A DNA stretch of 64,000 nucleotides from Paenibacillus sp. FSL H8-0537 (GTDB lineage Bacteria > Bacillota > Bacilli > Paenibacillales > Paenibacillaceae). A model generated the notes under the pieces. The model made no database searches. It was given only the letters and a program-made list of their open reading frames with translations, and was not told where the DNA came from. Every line of letters starts with the position of its first letter. Positions within the stretch are counted from its first letter, which is position 1. The stretch lies in assembly GCF_038051995.1 (NCBI RefSeq), contig NZ_CP150290.1:2718001-2782000 (forward strand), in the 5' to 3' direction. The position numbers and the translations under genes are program-made. Of this stretch, positions 51,136-59,506 are shown piece after piece.

Positions 51136-51235
51136 ATTGGCTACATTACTGGACGGCGCGGCTGTTCTTTCAGTAAGAACAGCAAGCTTTCTTTACGTCA
51201 ATCAACCAGAGACACCGAAAGAGCTTTTGAAATAG
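51113..51235 (+). CDS. agrD: AgrD-type autoinducing peptide precursor with Ser at the ring position
   Basis: 40 aa. Amphipathic leader MLKNLVYKLATLLDGAAVLS, core region VRTASFLYV, and the recognition tail NQPETPKELLK, which matches the (V/P)E.PKEL tail of staphylococcal AgrD. Aligned on the tail, S25 stands where AgrD normally has the ring-forming Cys, followed by four residues FLYV, so the product would be a five-residue lactone ring with a short tail. It overlaps agrB by 23 bp. Too short to be called by many gene finders. Confidence 0.85.
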   Translation: MLKNLVYKLATLLDGAAVLSVRTASFLYVNQPETPKELLK

Positions 51236-51329
51236 TAGTGAACACAAGTGCACACAATAGAAACCCTTGATAAATACTATTTTTTGAAGTGAATGAATAT
51301 TAGGCAGTAATGAATCACCTAACTAAGCA

Positions 51330-51368
51330 GCCAGTTGTCGATGTCAAATCGATGACTGGTTCTTTTTT
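51330..51368 (+). terminator. Terminator of the agr locus
   Basis: CCAGTTGTCGAT / ATCGATGACTGG stem (one mismatch), short loop, TTCTTTTTT tail. The remaining gap to the next gene (51369-51546) shows no gene. Confidence 0.75.
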
Positions 51369-51546
51369 CAATGGTTTAAATGCGATATGGTTAGAAAATT
51401 GAAGGTAATTCAAGACTGTCTGCTTCAAATTTTTTCTGCGTATAATCCATCCCGCATAAAATTCTCAAAAGCTACGCATCCTATCGATTGAATGCCGAGT
51501 GGCGAGCGGTAATTGCCGCTCACAATACGAAGGAGGCGAGCTTAAT

Positions 51547-51798
51547 ATGAGCGCGAACGAATGGAGCAATGGGGAAAGAGAGCAAATTGTAGCGGTACAG
51601 AAAAATGGTGACGGGGATCTGACGAGCTTTAAAACGTCATCGGGCCGTGTACTGGATTACCAGACGGCGCTGCAAGAGGTGCAGGCAGGGCAAATCGCTG
51701 GCGTGAATGCTTTCAAAGGCAGAGATGGCGAAACGTACATCCGTGGCGACGCAGACGGCGATCCTACGAACAATTTGGATCAGCTTCCGATGTTTTAA
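51547..51798 (+). CDS. DUF3892 family protein
   Basis: 83 aa from ATG 51547 (AAGGAGGCG nine bases upstream). The pattern REQIVAVQKNGDGDLTSFKT, then GRVLDYQTALQEVQAGQIAG and ADGDPTNNLDQLP is that of DUF3892, a family of small Firmicute proteins of unknown function with the ending R...DG...NNL..LP. It stands alone with its own terminator. Confidence 0.82.
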   Translation: MSANEWSNGEREQIVAVQKNGDGDLTSFKTSSGRVLDYQTALQEVQAGQIAGVNAFKGRDGETYIRGDADGDPTNNLDQLPMF

Positions 51799-51830
51799 GC
51801 AGAACGCCGATCTGAGCATAGCCAGCAGAG

Positions 51831-51866
51831 AAAGAGCCTGACGCGAAAAAACGTCAGGCTCTTTTT
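51831..51866 (+). terminator. Terminator of the DUF3892 gene
   Basis: AAAGAGCCTGACG / CGTCAGGCTCTTT perfect stem, 8-nt A-rich loop, TTTTT. It could serve the convergent MBL gene as well. Confidence 0.88.
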
Positions 51867-51899
51867 GCAATGGTTGATGGTCATTTCTGCGTATTGAAC

Positions 51900-52625
51900 C
51901 TACACCGTATAAGTCTCACGCTGCTTTACAAACCGCATTTTCCCCGTATGACCTATGTGATTTTCCATCGTATCCCCATAATGCATGAGCCATACCTTCT
52001 CCTGCAGCGGCTCCGGCAGTGTCAGCAGCTCGTCGAGACAGGCATGTACAACACCTGGCGCAATCAGCTGGCAGTCGTGAAAAATCGTATCCACGCCATC
52101 CTCCACAAGCTGCTCCAGCAAAGACTGGCTGAACTTCATATCTGCCGAATAGAAGAAGTGCTGATTGAAAATAAACGAATAGCTGTCTTTCAAGGCAATA
52201 TGTTCGGTCTTAAGCAGCTTTACCGTCAACCCTGGATGCAGCTCATGCTGGGCGCCTTCCTCCAGCCGTCTTACTTCAAAGAAATCATCAATCGATTGCA
52301 ATGTTCCTTGCGTCAGCCCGCCGCGCAGCGTCTGCTCCCACAGCGGCTCCACTAGCGAGGAGGCGATGTACAGCACGGGTTTTTTCCCGTAAAGGAACAT
52401 CATTTGAAAAGCATATTCCTCCAGCCCGCCCACATGGTCGCCATGAATATGGCTGATCAGCACCGCATCCAGCTCATCGAACGAAAGATTCGTCTCATGC
52501 AGCGCTTTGGGCAGCGTAATGCCGCAATCGACCAGCAATTTAAATCCTGGCACCTCAATTAGCGCATTGTTATTATCATATTTCTTGGCAAAAGCACTCC
52601 CTGTTCCGATCATTTGTATATGCAA
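51900..52625 (-). CDS. Metallo-beta-lactamase-fold hydrolase (RNase Z/ElaC-like)
   Basis: 241 aa with the zinc motif HxHxDH: SHIHGDHVGG (H59, H61, D63, H64), the opening MHIQMIGTGSAFAKKYDNNN typical of RNase Z-like MBL proteins, a later DCQ-type metal bridge (TIFHDCQL) and HYGDTMENH near the C-terminus. It lacks the tRNA-binding exosite of RNase Z, so a phosphodiesterase or other hydrolase role is possible. Cytoplasmic. No functional neighbour. Confidence 0.85.
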   Translation of the reverse strand: MHIQMIGTGSAFAKKYDNNNALIEVPGFKLLVDCGITLPKALHETNLSFDELDAVLISHIHGDHVGGLEEYAFQMMFLYGKKPVLYIASSLVEPLWEQTLRGGLTQGTLQSIDDFFEVRRLEEGAQHELHPGLTVKLLKTEHIALKDSYSFIFNQHFFYSADMKFSQSLLEQLVEDGVDTIFHDCQLIAPGVVHACLDELLTLPEPLQEKVWLMHYGDTMENHIGHTGKMRFVKQRETYTV

Positions 52626-52763
52626 TGGAACACCCCCGTCTTCGAAATCATCTCGCTACATTTAATGTATCAAATGATTGGCAAACTGACAAATAGAGAT
52701 ACCCTTTGCCGGGTACCTACATATAATGCAGGAGCAAGATCCGGCAGGGAGGACAGAGCAGCA

Positions 52764-52967
52764 ATGAGCAAAGGAAAAGGCAAAAACGTTAAGAAGAAAC
52801 AACCGTCAGGTGAACGGAAGCAGTACCAATATAAATTGGTGCTATCCCCCGTCTGCGAAGTGTGTCCGACACCTTGTGCAAGGGGACTCGCGTATTTGGA
52901 CCGAATGTCCGAGCCGGGCGCAGTTGGAAAAGGGGTTCCTTGCGTGCTCACCCGCACCTATCATTAA
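52764..52967 (+). CDS. 67-aa Lys- and Cys-containing protein of unknown function
   Basis: ATG 52764 with GGGAGG nine bases upstream. Residues 1-25 are very basic (SKGKGKNVKKKQPSGERKQY); the rest has CEVCPTPCARGL and a later Cys in VGKGVPCVLT, a possible four-Cys metal site. I do not recognise a named family. Strong RBS and a compact Cys motif support a real gene. The 227-bp gap after it (52968-53194) shows nothing I can name. Confidence 0.6.
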   Translation: MSKGKGKNVKKKQPSGERKQYQYKLVLSPVCEVCPTPCARGLAYLDRMSEPGAVGKGVPCVLTRTYH

Positions 52968-53194
52968 CCGGAATATTTACAAGGCAACCGCATATTTCTA
53001 CATTTTTTTTCGCGCGGGCAAGCTGCTTAAATCCCTGTAAATGATGGTGTGAAAAAAGGGAGAGCGCAAGCCTGTGCTGGAGCCATCATATAGCGCTGGT
53101 ACAGGGCTGAAAAAGTTTCTGTAACAGCGCAACTCTATTCATTTTGAAGAGTATAACCATATATCCAGACAAAGCGGATGGAGGGTACTCACCT

Positions 53195-53758
53195 ATGAAA
53201 TTCAGAAAAATAGCGATTTTGCTGCTGGCGCTTTTTTTATGCAGCAGTACCTTAATGATTGCCAATGCGGCCTCGCAGACCGTGAAGGTTCTCCTGAATG
53301 GCAGCGAGCTTGAAGAAGGCGGCATTATGGTGGATGGCAAGACTTACCTGCCGATTCGGGAAATAGCCAATAGCCTGCAAACCATCGTCAATTGGGATGG
53401 GCAGAATAAGAAGGCAACCTTAACGAGACCGAATGTACATATTGTACTGATGCAGGATAGCAAGTTGTTTGGCAATGTGACCAAGGGCAGCTCGTATACG
53501 TTCAGCGTATTGTCGCAGGTCGACAATTTGAAGACGGATATTGCCGCGGTTAAAGTATCGATATTTGATCCGTATGGCAGCGAGAAGGTCATTCAGACGC
53601 AGACCGATAAGATTACGAAGGATAACTTTTGGTATCGGACGGAAGACTTGAAGTATAATTTCGAGTATTCGGGGAAATATGCGGTGAGATTTTTCCTGAA
53701 AATGAGCTCATCCGACGATTGGACGCTCGTCTCGGAGAAGCTGATTTCTTCGCAATAA
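53195..53758 (+). CDS. Secreted protein with copper-amine-oxidase N-terminal-like domain
   Basis: 187 aa from ATG 53195 (GGAGGG upstream). A signal peptide ends at ANA-A near residue 27. Residues 28-75 (VKVLLNGSELEEGGIMVDGK, TYLPIREIANSL, VNWDGQNKKATLTRP) are the copper-amine-oxidase-N-like beta module common on Paenibacillus surface proteins and not itself an oxidase. The remainder looks like an Ig-like beta domain (TFSVLSQVDNL...KYAVRFFLKM). Function unknown; probably exported and wall-associated. Confidence 0.78.
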   Translation: MKFRKIAILLLALFLCSSTLMIANAASQTVKVLLNGSELEEGGIMVDGKTYLPIREIANSLQTIVNWDGQNKKATLTRPNVHIVLMQDSKLFGNVTKGSSYTFSVLSQVDNLKTDIAAVKVSIFDPYGSEKVIQTQTDKITKDNFWYRTEDLKYNFEYSGKYAVRFFLKMSSSDDWTLVSEKLISSQ

Positions 53759-53766
53759 CGGCGACG

Positions 53767-53806
53767 GCCTGCGTTTCTTCCAAGTGGAGGAAACGCGGGC
53801 TTTTTC
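53767..53806 (+). terminator. Terminator of the secreted-protein gene
   Basis: GCCTGCGTTTCTTCC / GGAGGAAACGCGGGC stem with mismatch, short loop, TTTTT. Directly followed by structured repeat copy E. Confidence 0.78.
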
Positions 53807-53912
53807 GAAATATAAGAAATTATTAGTTTCAAGCTTATAATTTCTTATATTTCATCGCGAAACGGTAGCTTTGCCTCCGGATGACGGCGACGGCCGTTTA
53901 CGCTTGTTTGAC
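53807..53912 (+). repeat. Structured intergenic repeat, copy E
   Basis: Hairpin GAAATATAAGAAATTATTAG / CTTATAATTTCTTATATTTC (one mismatch) with loop TTTCAAG, then GCGAAACGGTAGCTTTGCC, TCCGGATGACGGCGACGGCC and GTTTACGCTTGTTT. Longest stem of the five copies. It lies 63 bp upstream of the DUF1292 gene. Confidence 0.72.
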
Positions 53913-53974
53913 CGCTGCTAGGTCTCATGGTACGATACTCAGGTATGGATAATTGACTGAAATGGGGTAAAACA

Positions 53975-54289
53975 ATGACTGAGCATAATCATGGCGCAGA
54001 TTGCGGTTGCGGAGAAGACCATGAACATGAAGAAAGTGTATTTATTGTAACGGACGATGAGGGCCAGGAACGCGAGATGGTCATGGTTTATACGTTTGAA
54101 TCCGAGAACAACGCTTATGCGGTACTGCTGGATCGCAATGATCCTGAAGCAGACGGCGTTATTTTCCGCATCGAGGAAGAGAACGACGAGGCATACCTCG
54201 TTGGTATCGAAGACGATGAAGAATGGGATCGCGTAACGAAGATTTATGAAGAAATCGCCGTTACTGAAAACGCAGCAAAAGAAGAGTAG
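53975..54289 (+). CDS. DUF1292 family acidic protein (YrzB-like)
   Basis: 104 aa. Starts with a His/Cys-rich stretch HNHGADCGCGEDHEHEE, then VFIVTDDEGQEREMVMVYTF, YAVLLDRNDPEADGVIFRIE and ends with DDEEWDRVTKIYEEI, matching the DUF1292 pattern (..L.DE.G.E..Y.......E....Y.VL.P........V.IFR). In Bacillus the YrzB-type gene sits with yrrK and yrzL; here it stands alone. Function unknown. The N-terminal His/Cys stretch could bind metal. Confidence 0.82.
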   Translation: MTEHNHGADCGCGEDHEHEESVFIVTDDEGQEREMVMVYTFESENNAYAVLLDRNDPEADGVIFRIEEENDEAYLVGIEDDEEWDRVTKIYEEIAVTENAAKEE

Positions 54290-54346
54290 GTTTTCCTCTC
54301 TTTCCGCTGACCTAGCAAGTCATCATGCACCTTAGCTGTGCATGCA

Positions 54347-54400
54347 TAAGACACCTGCGTCACCAAGGGCGAATGCTCTTGGGACAGCAGGTGTCTTTTG
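54347..54400. terminator. Terminator between DUF1292 and speA genes
   Basis: AAGACACCTGC..CCAAG / CTTGGGACAGCAGGTGTCTT stem with inner loop, TTTT. Located between convergent genes and symmetrical enough for both. Confidence 0.8.
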
Positions 54401-54408
54401 TTCGAATA

Positions 54409-55887
54409 TTAGGAAATAGCTGTTTCCTCGAAAATAACTTTAACGAATTCAACGTTGCGGTCCTCTGGACCTTTAACAGGAAGGCCAACTTCAACATGCT
54501 CCACAATATAGTCAATATTTTTCTGGGAAATAACCTCGCCTGGGAGTAGAATAGGGATGCCTGGCGGGTAAACATAAATAAATTCGGCGATAATCCGACC
54601 AGCCGACTCTTTGAACGGAACGACCTCGGTCTGTCCGTAGAAAGCATCGCGCGGCGAGAGCGACAGCTGGGGAATATCCGGGATTTTGACAACGAGCTCG
54701 CGAGCCTCGGCGCCTTCATGGAAGCTGTCCGACAGCGCACGCAGCGCCTCCAGCAATTTTTCTATTGAATCGGATGTATCACCCGGCGTAACAAGGCAAA
54801 GAATGTTATACATATCGCTCATTTCAATTTCGAGGTTGAAATGGTCACGGAGCCAGTTTTCCGTCTCATAGCCGGTAATGCCGAGATGGCGGACATGAAT
54901 AGCGACCTTGGTTGGGTCGAGATCAAAGGTAGCCTCTCCACCTAATATTTCCCGTCCAAAGCAGTACAAGCCGGAAATTTCATTGATGCTCTTGCGGGCA
55001 TACTCGGCCAGCTCGATCGCTTGTTCAGCCAGCTTGTGGCCGTTTAGAGCCAAATTTCGGCGCGACGTATCGAGCGACGACAGCAAAATATAAGACGTCG
55101 ACGTTGTCGTCAGCATGCTGATAATCGTTTGAATACGGTGGGGATTAACCCGGCCTCCGCGCACGTTCAGCACGGAGCTTTGCGTCATGGAGCCGCCCAG
55201 CTTATGAACGCTCGTCGCTGCCATATCTGCGCCAGCCTGCATGGCGGACATGGGAAGCTTTTCATTGAAATGAATGAGCACGCCATGCGCTTCATCTACC
55301 AGCACAGGAATATCGAATGTATGCACCAGATCAACGATTTCCTTCAGATCGGCACATACGCCGTAATACGTCGGGTTGATAACAAGCACGGCTTTAGAGT
55401 CGGGATGCTTGTCCAGCGCACGTTTGACAGCGCGTGTCGTAATGCCGTGATCAATGCCGAGATTTTCGTCACGCACGGGTGAGATAAAGATCGGACGGGC
55501 ACCTGCAAAAATAATTGCCGCCATAATGGACTTATGCACATTGCGCGGGACGATGATTTTATCGCCGGGAAGGCAGACGCTCATGATCATCGTAATAATG
55601 GCACCGCTTGTGCCTTGTACGGAAAAATAAGTATAATCTGCGCCGAAAGCATCGGCTGCAAGCTTCTGGGCTTCCTCAATAACGCCGGTAGGCTGATGCA
55701 GGTCATCCAGCGGAGCTATATTTATTAAATCGATCGATAACGCGTTATCGCCGATAAATGCACGAAATTCGGCATCGCTGCCTAAACCTTTCTTATGTCC
55801 TGGAATATGAAATTGGGTTGGATTCTGTTCCGCATGGCGGCGTAATGCGCTGAAGAGCGGGGTTTTGTTATGATCCATCGCTTTCAT
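54409..55887 (-). CDS. speA: Arginine decarboxylase, SpeA type (Orn/Lys/Arg decarboxylase family)
   Basis: 492 aa, collinear with Bacillus subtilis SpeA. PLP-binding lysine K229 in TSVHKLGGS, PLP-pairing D198 in VLVDEAHG, N-terminal QFHIPGHKKG and SVQGTSGAI, C-terminal PRDAFYGQTEVVPFKESAGR. It makes agmatine from arginine, the first step of polyamine synthesis. No speE or speB lies next to it in the window. ATG 55887 follows GAGAGG; ATG 55878 is an alternative. Lysine decarboxylation is an alternative in this fold. Confidence 0.88.
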   Translation of the reverse strand: MKAMDHNKTPLFSALRRHAEQNPTQFHIPGHKKGLGSDAEFRAFIGDNALSIDLINIAPLDDLHQPTGVIEEAQKLAADAFGADYTYFSVQGTSGAIITMIMSVCLPGDKIIVPRNVHKSIMAAIIFAGARPIFISPVRDENLGIDHGITTRAVKRALDKHPDSKAVLVINPTYYGVCADLKEIVDLVHTFDIPVLVDEAHGVLIHFNEKLPMSAMQAGADMAATSVHKLGGSMTQSSVLNVRGGRVNPHRIQTIISMLTTTSTSYILLSSLDTSRRNLALNGHKLAEQAIELAEYARKSINEISGLYCFGREILGGEATFDLDPTKVAIHVRHLGITGYETENWLRDHFNLEIEMSDMYNILCLVTPGDTSDSIEKLLEALRALSDSFHEGAEARELVVKIPDIPQLSLSPRDAFYGQTEVVPFKESAGRIIAEFIYVYPPGIPILLPGEVISQKNIDYIVEHVEVGLPVKGPEDRNVEFVKVIFEETAIS

Positions 55888-56001
55888 CCCTGCCTCTCTA
55901 GTTAAAATACAAACAAGGTTGAGTATAGCAAAAACAAGTCGGAATGCAAGAAGCTTTTTTTTAAACGCTTGCTTGCGGCAGAAACGGAGGCTCGATATTA
56001 A

Positions 56002-57288
56002 ATGAAAGAACGTACAGGCAAAAAGCCATCCGGCGTCGTTATTTGGCGCTCACCTTTTATTATTCAACTGCTGATCATTATGTTTATTATTGAATTTGTA
56101 AAGGGAGCGCTGCTCATTTCCATTCTGCCTGTGTACATGGGAACGGTGCTTGGTTTATCAGCCTACGCGATTGGCTGGGCACTGGCGCTGCAATATATTG
56201 GCGATAATTTGTTTCGCAGCCCGATTGGCTGGCTCATTGACCGTTTGGGCTACCGCTCCGTGATGCTTGCGGGTATTGTGCTGACCTTTACGGCCGTATT
56301 GCTGGTCGCTTTTGCCCATCATACAAGCTGGATAGTTGCCGCTTGTCTGCTGCTTGGCATTGGGACGTCCCCCCTATGGCCGTGCGTCATTACAGGGGCG
56401 ACAGAGGAGGCTGGAGAGGAAGCGAATGGCCGGGCGATGAGTGTTGTCTATGTTGCTTGGCTGGTTGGTGTGGGCGCGGGGCCAATTGCGATTAATTTTC
56501 TGCTATCCAGCTCGTATACGGCAGCTTTCCGCCTCATCATTGGCGGTATGATCGTCGTTGTGCTGACGACGATGTTTCTGCCCGGACGCGGGCGCATGAA
56601 GCAGCGTTCAGGTGCAGCGGAAGAGTCTGCGTCACAGACGGCTTCGCATGCAGCAGGAAAAGGCGATGCTGTCAGAGAGCCGTTCAAAGTTCGCGCCAGC
56701 CGTTATTTTGCCAAAGTAGGCAAGTCGCTTCATGCCAGCAAGCTGCTTTACCCGGCGATGTTTGTGCAGAACTTCTCGCTTGGCCTGCTTACACCGATCT
56801 TAACGCTGTTCGCGCGTTCGGTGCTCCATCTGACGCCCGCCCAGTACAGCTGGTTTCTCATCGCTGGCGGAGCCATTACGGTGCTGGGGCTCATTCCGGT
56901 AGGGAAGCTTGTGGATCGGGTCGGGACAAAATGGTTTTTGCATGTCGGGTTTCTGCTCGCCGCCATCTCGCTGCCGCTGCTTGGCATGACCCGTTCGCTG
57001 CCGCTTGTACTTGTTATTGTGGCGATTGTAGGCATTGGCTATGCCTGCATCATTCCGGCCTGGAATGCTTTAATTGCCCAAGCGATTCCGAAGGCGGAGC
57101 GCGGTGCCGTATGGGGCTTCTTCCTGACGATCGAAGGCTCAGGCATGGTGCTGGGCACGATTTTGTCCGGCAAGCTGTGGGATACCTTCGGCCATCAGGC
57201 GCCATTTCTAGTCAGCGGAGCAATGCTGCTTGTCCTATTTGTTCTCCATTTGTTCATTACCAGAAAACAGCCAGTTATGATAACATAA
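56002..57288 (+). CDS. MFS transporter
   Basis: 428 aa with 12 predicted membrane spans and a long polar central loop (residues about 195-240) rich in Ser/Ala. MFS loop motifs appear as GWLIDRLGYRSVM and GKLVDRVGTKW. It resembles the drug-exporter-like branch. RBS CGGAGG, ATG 56002. Only 21 bp separate it from a second MFS gene, so the two are probably one transcription unit. Substrate unknown. Confidence 0.85.
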   Translation: MKERTGKKPSGVVIWRSPFIIQLLIIMFIIEFVKGALLISILPVYMGTVLGLSAYAIGWALALQYIGDNLFRSPIGWLIDRLGYRSVMLAGIVLTFTAVLLVAFAHHTSWIVAACLLLGIGTSPLWPCVITGATEEAGEEANGRAMSVVYVAWLVGVGAGPIAINFLLSSSYTAAFRLIIGGMIVVVLTTMFLPGRGRMKQRSGAAEESASQTASHAAGKGDAVREPFKVRASRYFAKVGKSLHASKLLYPAMFVQNFSLGLLTPILTLFARSVLHLTPAQYSWFLIAGGAITVLGLIPVGKLVDRVGTKWFLHVGFLLAAISLPLLGMTRSLPLVLVIVAIVGIGYACIIPAWNALIAQAIPKAERGAVWGFFLTIEGSGMVLGTILSGKLWDTFGHQAPFLVSGAMLLVLFVLHLFITRKQPVMIT

Positions 57289-57309
57289 CGTGTGGAGGGG
57301 ATGAGCTTA

Positions 57310-58485
57310 ATGGACAGACGCTTGTTAATTGTAATGGCTACCTTAATGACAACATTTATTGGCTTCGGGATTATTATCCCGGTCATGCCCGAAATTATTA
57401 AAGCAGCAGATCCGCTTGGCGCGGAGGCGCATACGGGCTTAATGCTCGCGGTATATTCGGCTGTATCGTTTGTGCTTTCTCCGGTATGGGGAAGCTTGTC
57501 TGACCGAATCGGCAGACGGCCTATCATTCTCATTGGCGTACTTGGCTTCGCTCTAAGCTTTGTCTTATTCGGCTTGTCGTCGGGCAATTTGACGCTGATG
57601 TATTTATCCCGTGTGCTGGGAGGCTTGTTTTCCGGTGCAGTAACCTCGGTTATTGTTGCTTACGTAGCGGATATTACAACGCCTGAGGAACGCACCAAGG
57701 GCATGGGACTGGTCGGCATGTCAATCGGCCTTGGCTTTACGATTGGACCTGGCTTTGGCGGACTGTTGAGCCTTGTGTCGCTGGAAACGCCGTTTTATGC
57801 AGCTTCTGCGCTTGCGCTGATTACATTCGTGCTCGCATGGGCCAAGCTCAAGGAGTCGCTTGCACCGGAGCAGCGCCGCAGTGGGTCAAGCCGCCGCGAG
57901 TCGCGCTGGAAAGCTTTTACCGGGCCGCTAAAATATTTGTACATACTGGCTTTTTTCGTCACGTTTACGCTGGCAGGATTGGAAGCGACGTTGCAGTTTT
58001 TCGGCATGAGGCGCTTTGATGTAACGCCGCTGCAGGTGGGGATTTTATTTTTCGTCTGCGGCTTTGTCGGTGCGTTAATTCAAGGCGGTGTCGTGCGGAG
58101 AAGAATCAAAGCAGGCGAAGAGGGCAAATACATTGCCATCGGGCTTGTCATATCCAGCATTGGCTTTTTCATGCTGCTTGCTGCGCATTCGCTTTGGTGG
58201 GCCACGCTTTCCTTGGCCGTGTTCGGCATTGGCAATGCGCTCATTCGCCCTTGTGTAACGTCATTAATTACTCAGAAGACGACGGTTGGACAGGGCGTTG
58301 CCTCAGGGCTCAGCTCGTCGATGGACAGCTTGGGACGGATTGCGGGGCCGCTGGCAGGAACGTTCCTGTTCACGCTTGATTTAAGGCTTCCATATGTATC
58401 AGGGGGCATTCTATGTTTGGCAGCGCTGCTGCTGCTCGTACAATTCCGGCAAATGGATAAAAAGAAGGCAGCAGCGCAAGCCTGA
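57310..58485 (+). CDS. MFS transporter, multidrug (TetA/YitG-like) type
   Basis: 391 aa, 12 spans. Motif A is GSLSDRIGRRPII near residue 65, and motif C-like GLGFTIGPGFGGLL near residue 145, which is typical of drug:proton antiporters. I choose ATG 57310, nine bases after GGAGGGG; ATG 57301 abuts that RBS. It follows another MFS gene in tandem and is not homologous to it beyond the superfamily by eye. Substrate unknown. Confidence 0.87.
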   Translation: MDRRLLIVMATLMTTFIGFGIIIPVMPEIIKAADPLGAEAHTGLMLAVYSAVSFVLSPVWGSLSDRIGRRPIILIGVLGFALSFVLFGLSSGNLTLMYLSRVLGGLFSGAVTSVIVAYVADITTPEERTKGMGLVGMSIGLGFTIGPGFGGLLSLVSLETPFYAASALALITFVLAWAKLKESLAPEQRRSGSSRRESRWKAFTGPLKYLYILAFFVTFTLAGLEATLQFFGMRRFDVTPLQVGILFFVCGFVGALIQGGVVRRRIKAGEEGKYIAIGLVISSIGFFMLLAAHSLWWATLSLAVFGIGNALIRPCVTSLITQKTTVGQGVASGLSSSMDSLGRIAGPLAGTFLFTLDLRLPYVSGGILCLAALLLLVQFRQMDKKKAAAQA

Positions 58486-58530
58486 TTTCTACAATACCGA
58501 CATCCAGATCAAACATAATCATTCTATTTG

Positions 58531-58558
58531 GGGCTGCCTTCGGGCAGCTCTATTTTCA
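58531..58558 (+). terminator. Terminator of the MFS pair
   Basis: GGCTGCC / GGGCAGCT stem with TTC loop, then CTATTTTCATTT. Confidence 0.65.
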
Positions 58559-58650
58559 TTTCTAGGGGACTTTTTGGCTAAACGCAAACGAGAAGTGACC
58601 GATGTCCCGCGACGGTTCGGCTGTATGGTGCGTCTACATTCATTCTACAT

Positions 58651-58989
58651 TCATTTGCCTTCTTCGTCGGCTGATGCACCGTAGAGAGCAGGCACCGGAA
58701 TATCGAGCAGCCGGTAATATACCCCAAGCTGGGCCCGGTGGTGGACCATATGGCTGAGTCCGAAGGTGCGAAGCGCGAGCGCCCGCGGTTGGCGCAGAAT
58801 GATATGGTCGCCGCTGCGCAAGGTCCACTCCTCCCCGAGTGTTTTCTCATCGCAATCGGCTAACAGCTTTTCTAGCTTGACGACGTTCGTATCGAATTCC
58901 TCCAGTACGTCTTCACATCTTTCCAAAGCTTCCCGCCGAAACGGCATTGGAGTGGAAAGGCTTGTCTCAGTCGTTTTGGGCATCAGCAA
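58651..58989 (-). pseudogene. DinB-family protein, 5'-truncated
   Basis: 112 residues match the C-terminal half of DinB/DfsB-like four-helix proteins: VKLEKLLADCDEKTLGEEWT, then LRTFGLSHMVHHRAQLGVYY with the metal-ligand HxxxH (HMVHH) and LLDIPVPALYG. The N-terminal helix with the first metal His is absent, the only available start is a TTG without RBS, and upstream sequence in the same frame does not resemble the family. It is probably a remnant. Confidence 0.65.
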
Positions 58990-59098
58990 GGAATGCTTCG
59001 AGTTGTGTTTTATATGAAGAACAAAAGGGACAGCTAATTAATTTTTCACAAAAATATATGGTAATATGAGGATATGAATGCAAAGAGAGGTGAAGTAG

Positions 59099-59374
59099 AT
59101 GAAAAAAACGATTTTTCGCGCATTGCTGACAGGAGTTGCCTTTGTCATTGTTTATTACGGTGCGCAAATACTCGGCGGCATGTATATGACGGAGCATTAT
59201 GTCCCCGACATAATGGAACAATATGCTTCTGTAGACTATTTGCAGAAAAACGTAACCGCTGGCTGGGTGGACAACACTCCTATTTGGGCGTGGCTGCAAG
59301 TATTGCCCGTCATGTTAGTTGGGGTAGCTGCCTATTATTTGGTAAGGCTGTTGAAGCGCAAGATATCCAAGTGA
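59099..59374 (+). CDS. Small two-span membrane protein of unknown function
   Basis: 91 aa. Two hydrophobic spans (TIFRALLTGVAFVIVYYGAQ; WLQVLPVMLVGVAAYYLVRL) flank a polar extracellular loop of about 40 residues, with a basic C-terminal tail KRKISK. GAGAGGTG nine bases before ATG 59099 supports the start. No family recognised, and neighbours give no hint. Confidence 0.65.
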   Translation: MKKTIFRALLTGVAFVIVYYGAQILGGMYMTEHYVPDIMEQYASVDYLQKNVTAGWVDNTPIWAWLQVLPVMLVGVAAYYLVRLLKRKISK

Positions 59375-59437
59375 CCAGACTACTTACTTACCAATCGTTT
59401 TCCATCAAGCGGGCATATCTACGAAATCTGCTAATCG

Positions 59438-59487
59438 GCAAAAAGCCGCCTCACCTTGCAAGTGACAAGGGCAGCGGCTTTTTGCGT
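59438..59487. terminator. Terminator between convergent genes
   Basis: GCAAAAAGCCGC / GCGGCTTTTTGC arms with inner CACCTT/AAGG pairing. It can serve the small membrane-protein gene and the convergent DUF1054 gene. Confidence 0.8.
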
Positions 59488-59506
59488 ATGCGATATTTTA
59501 TGTGTC

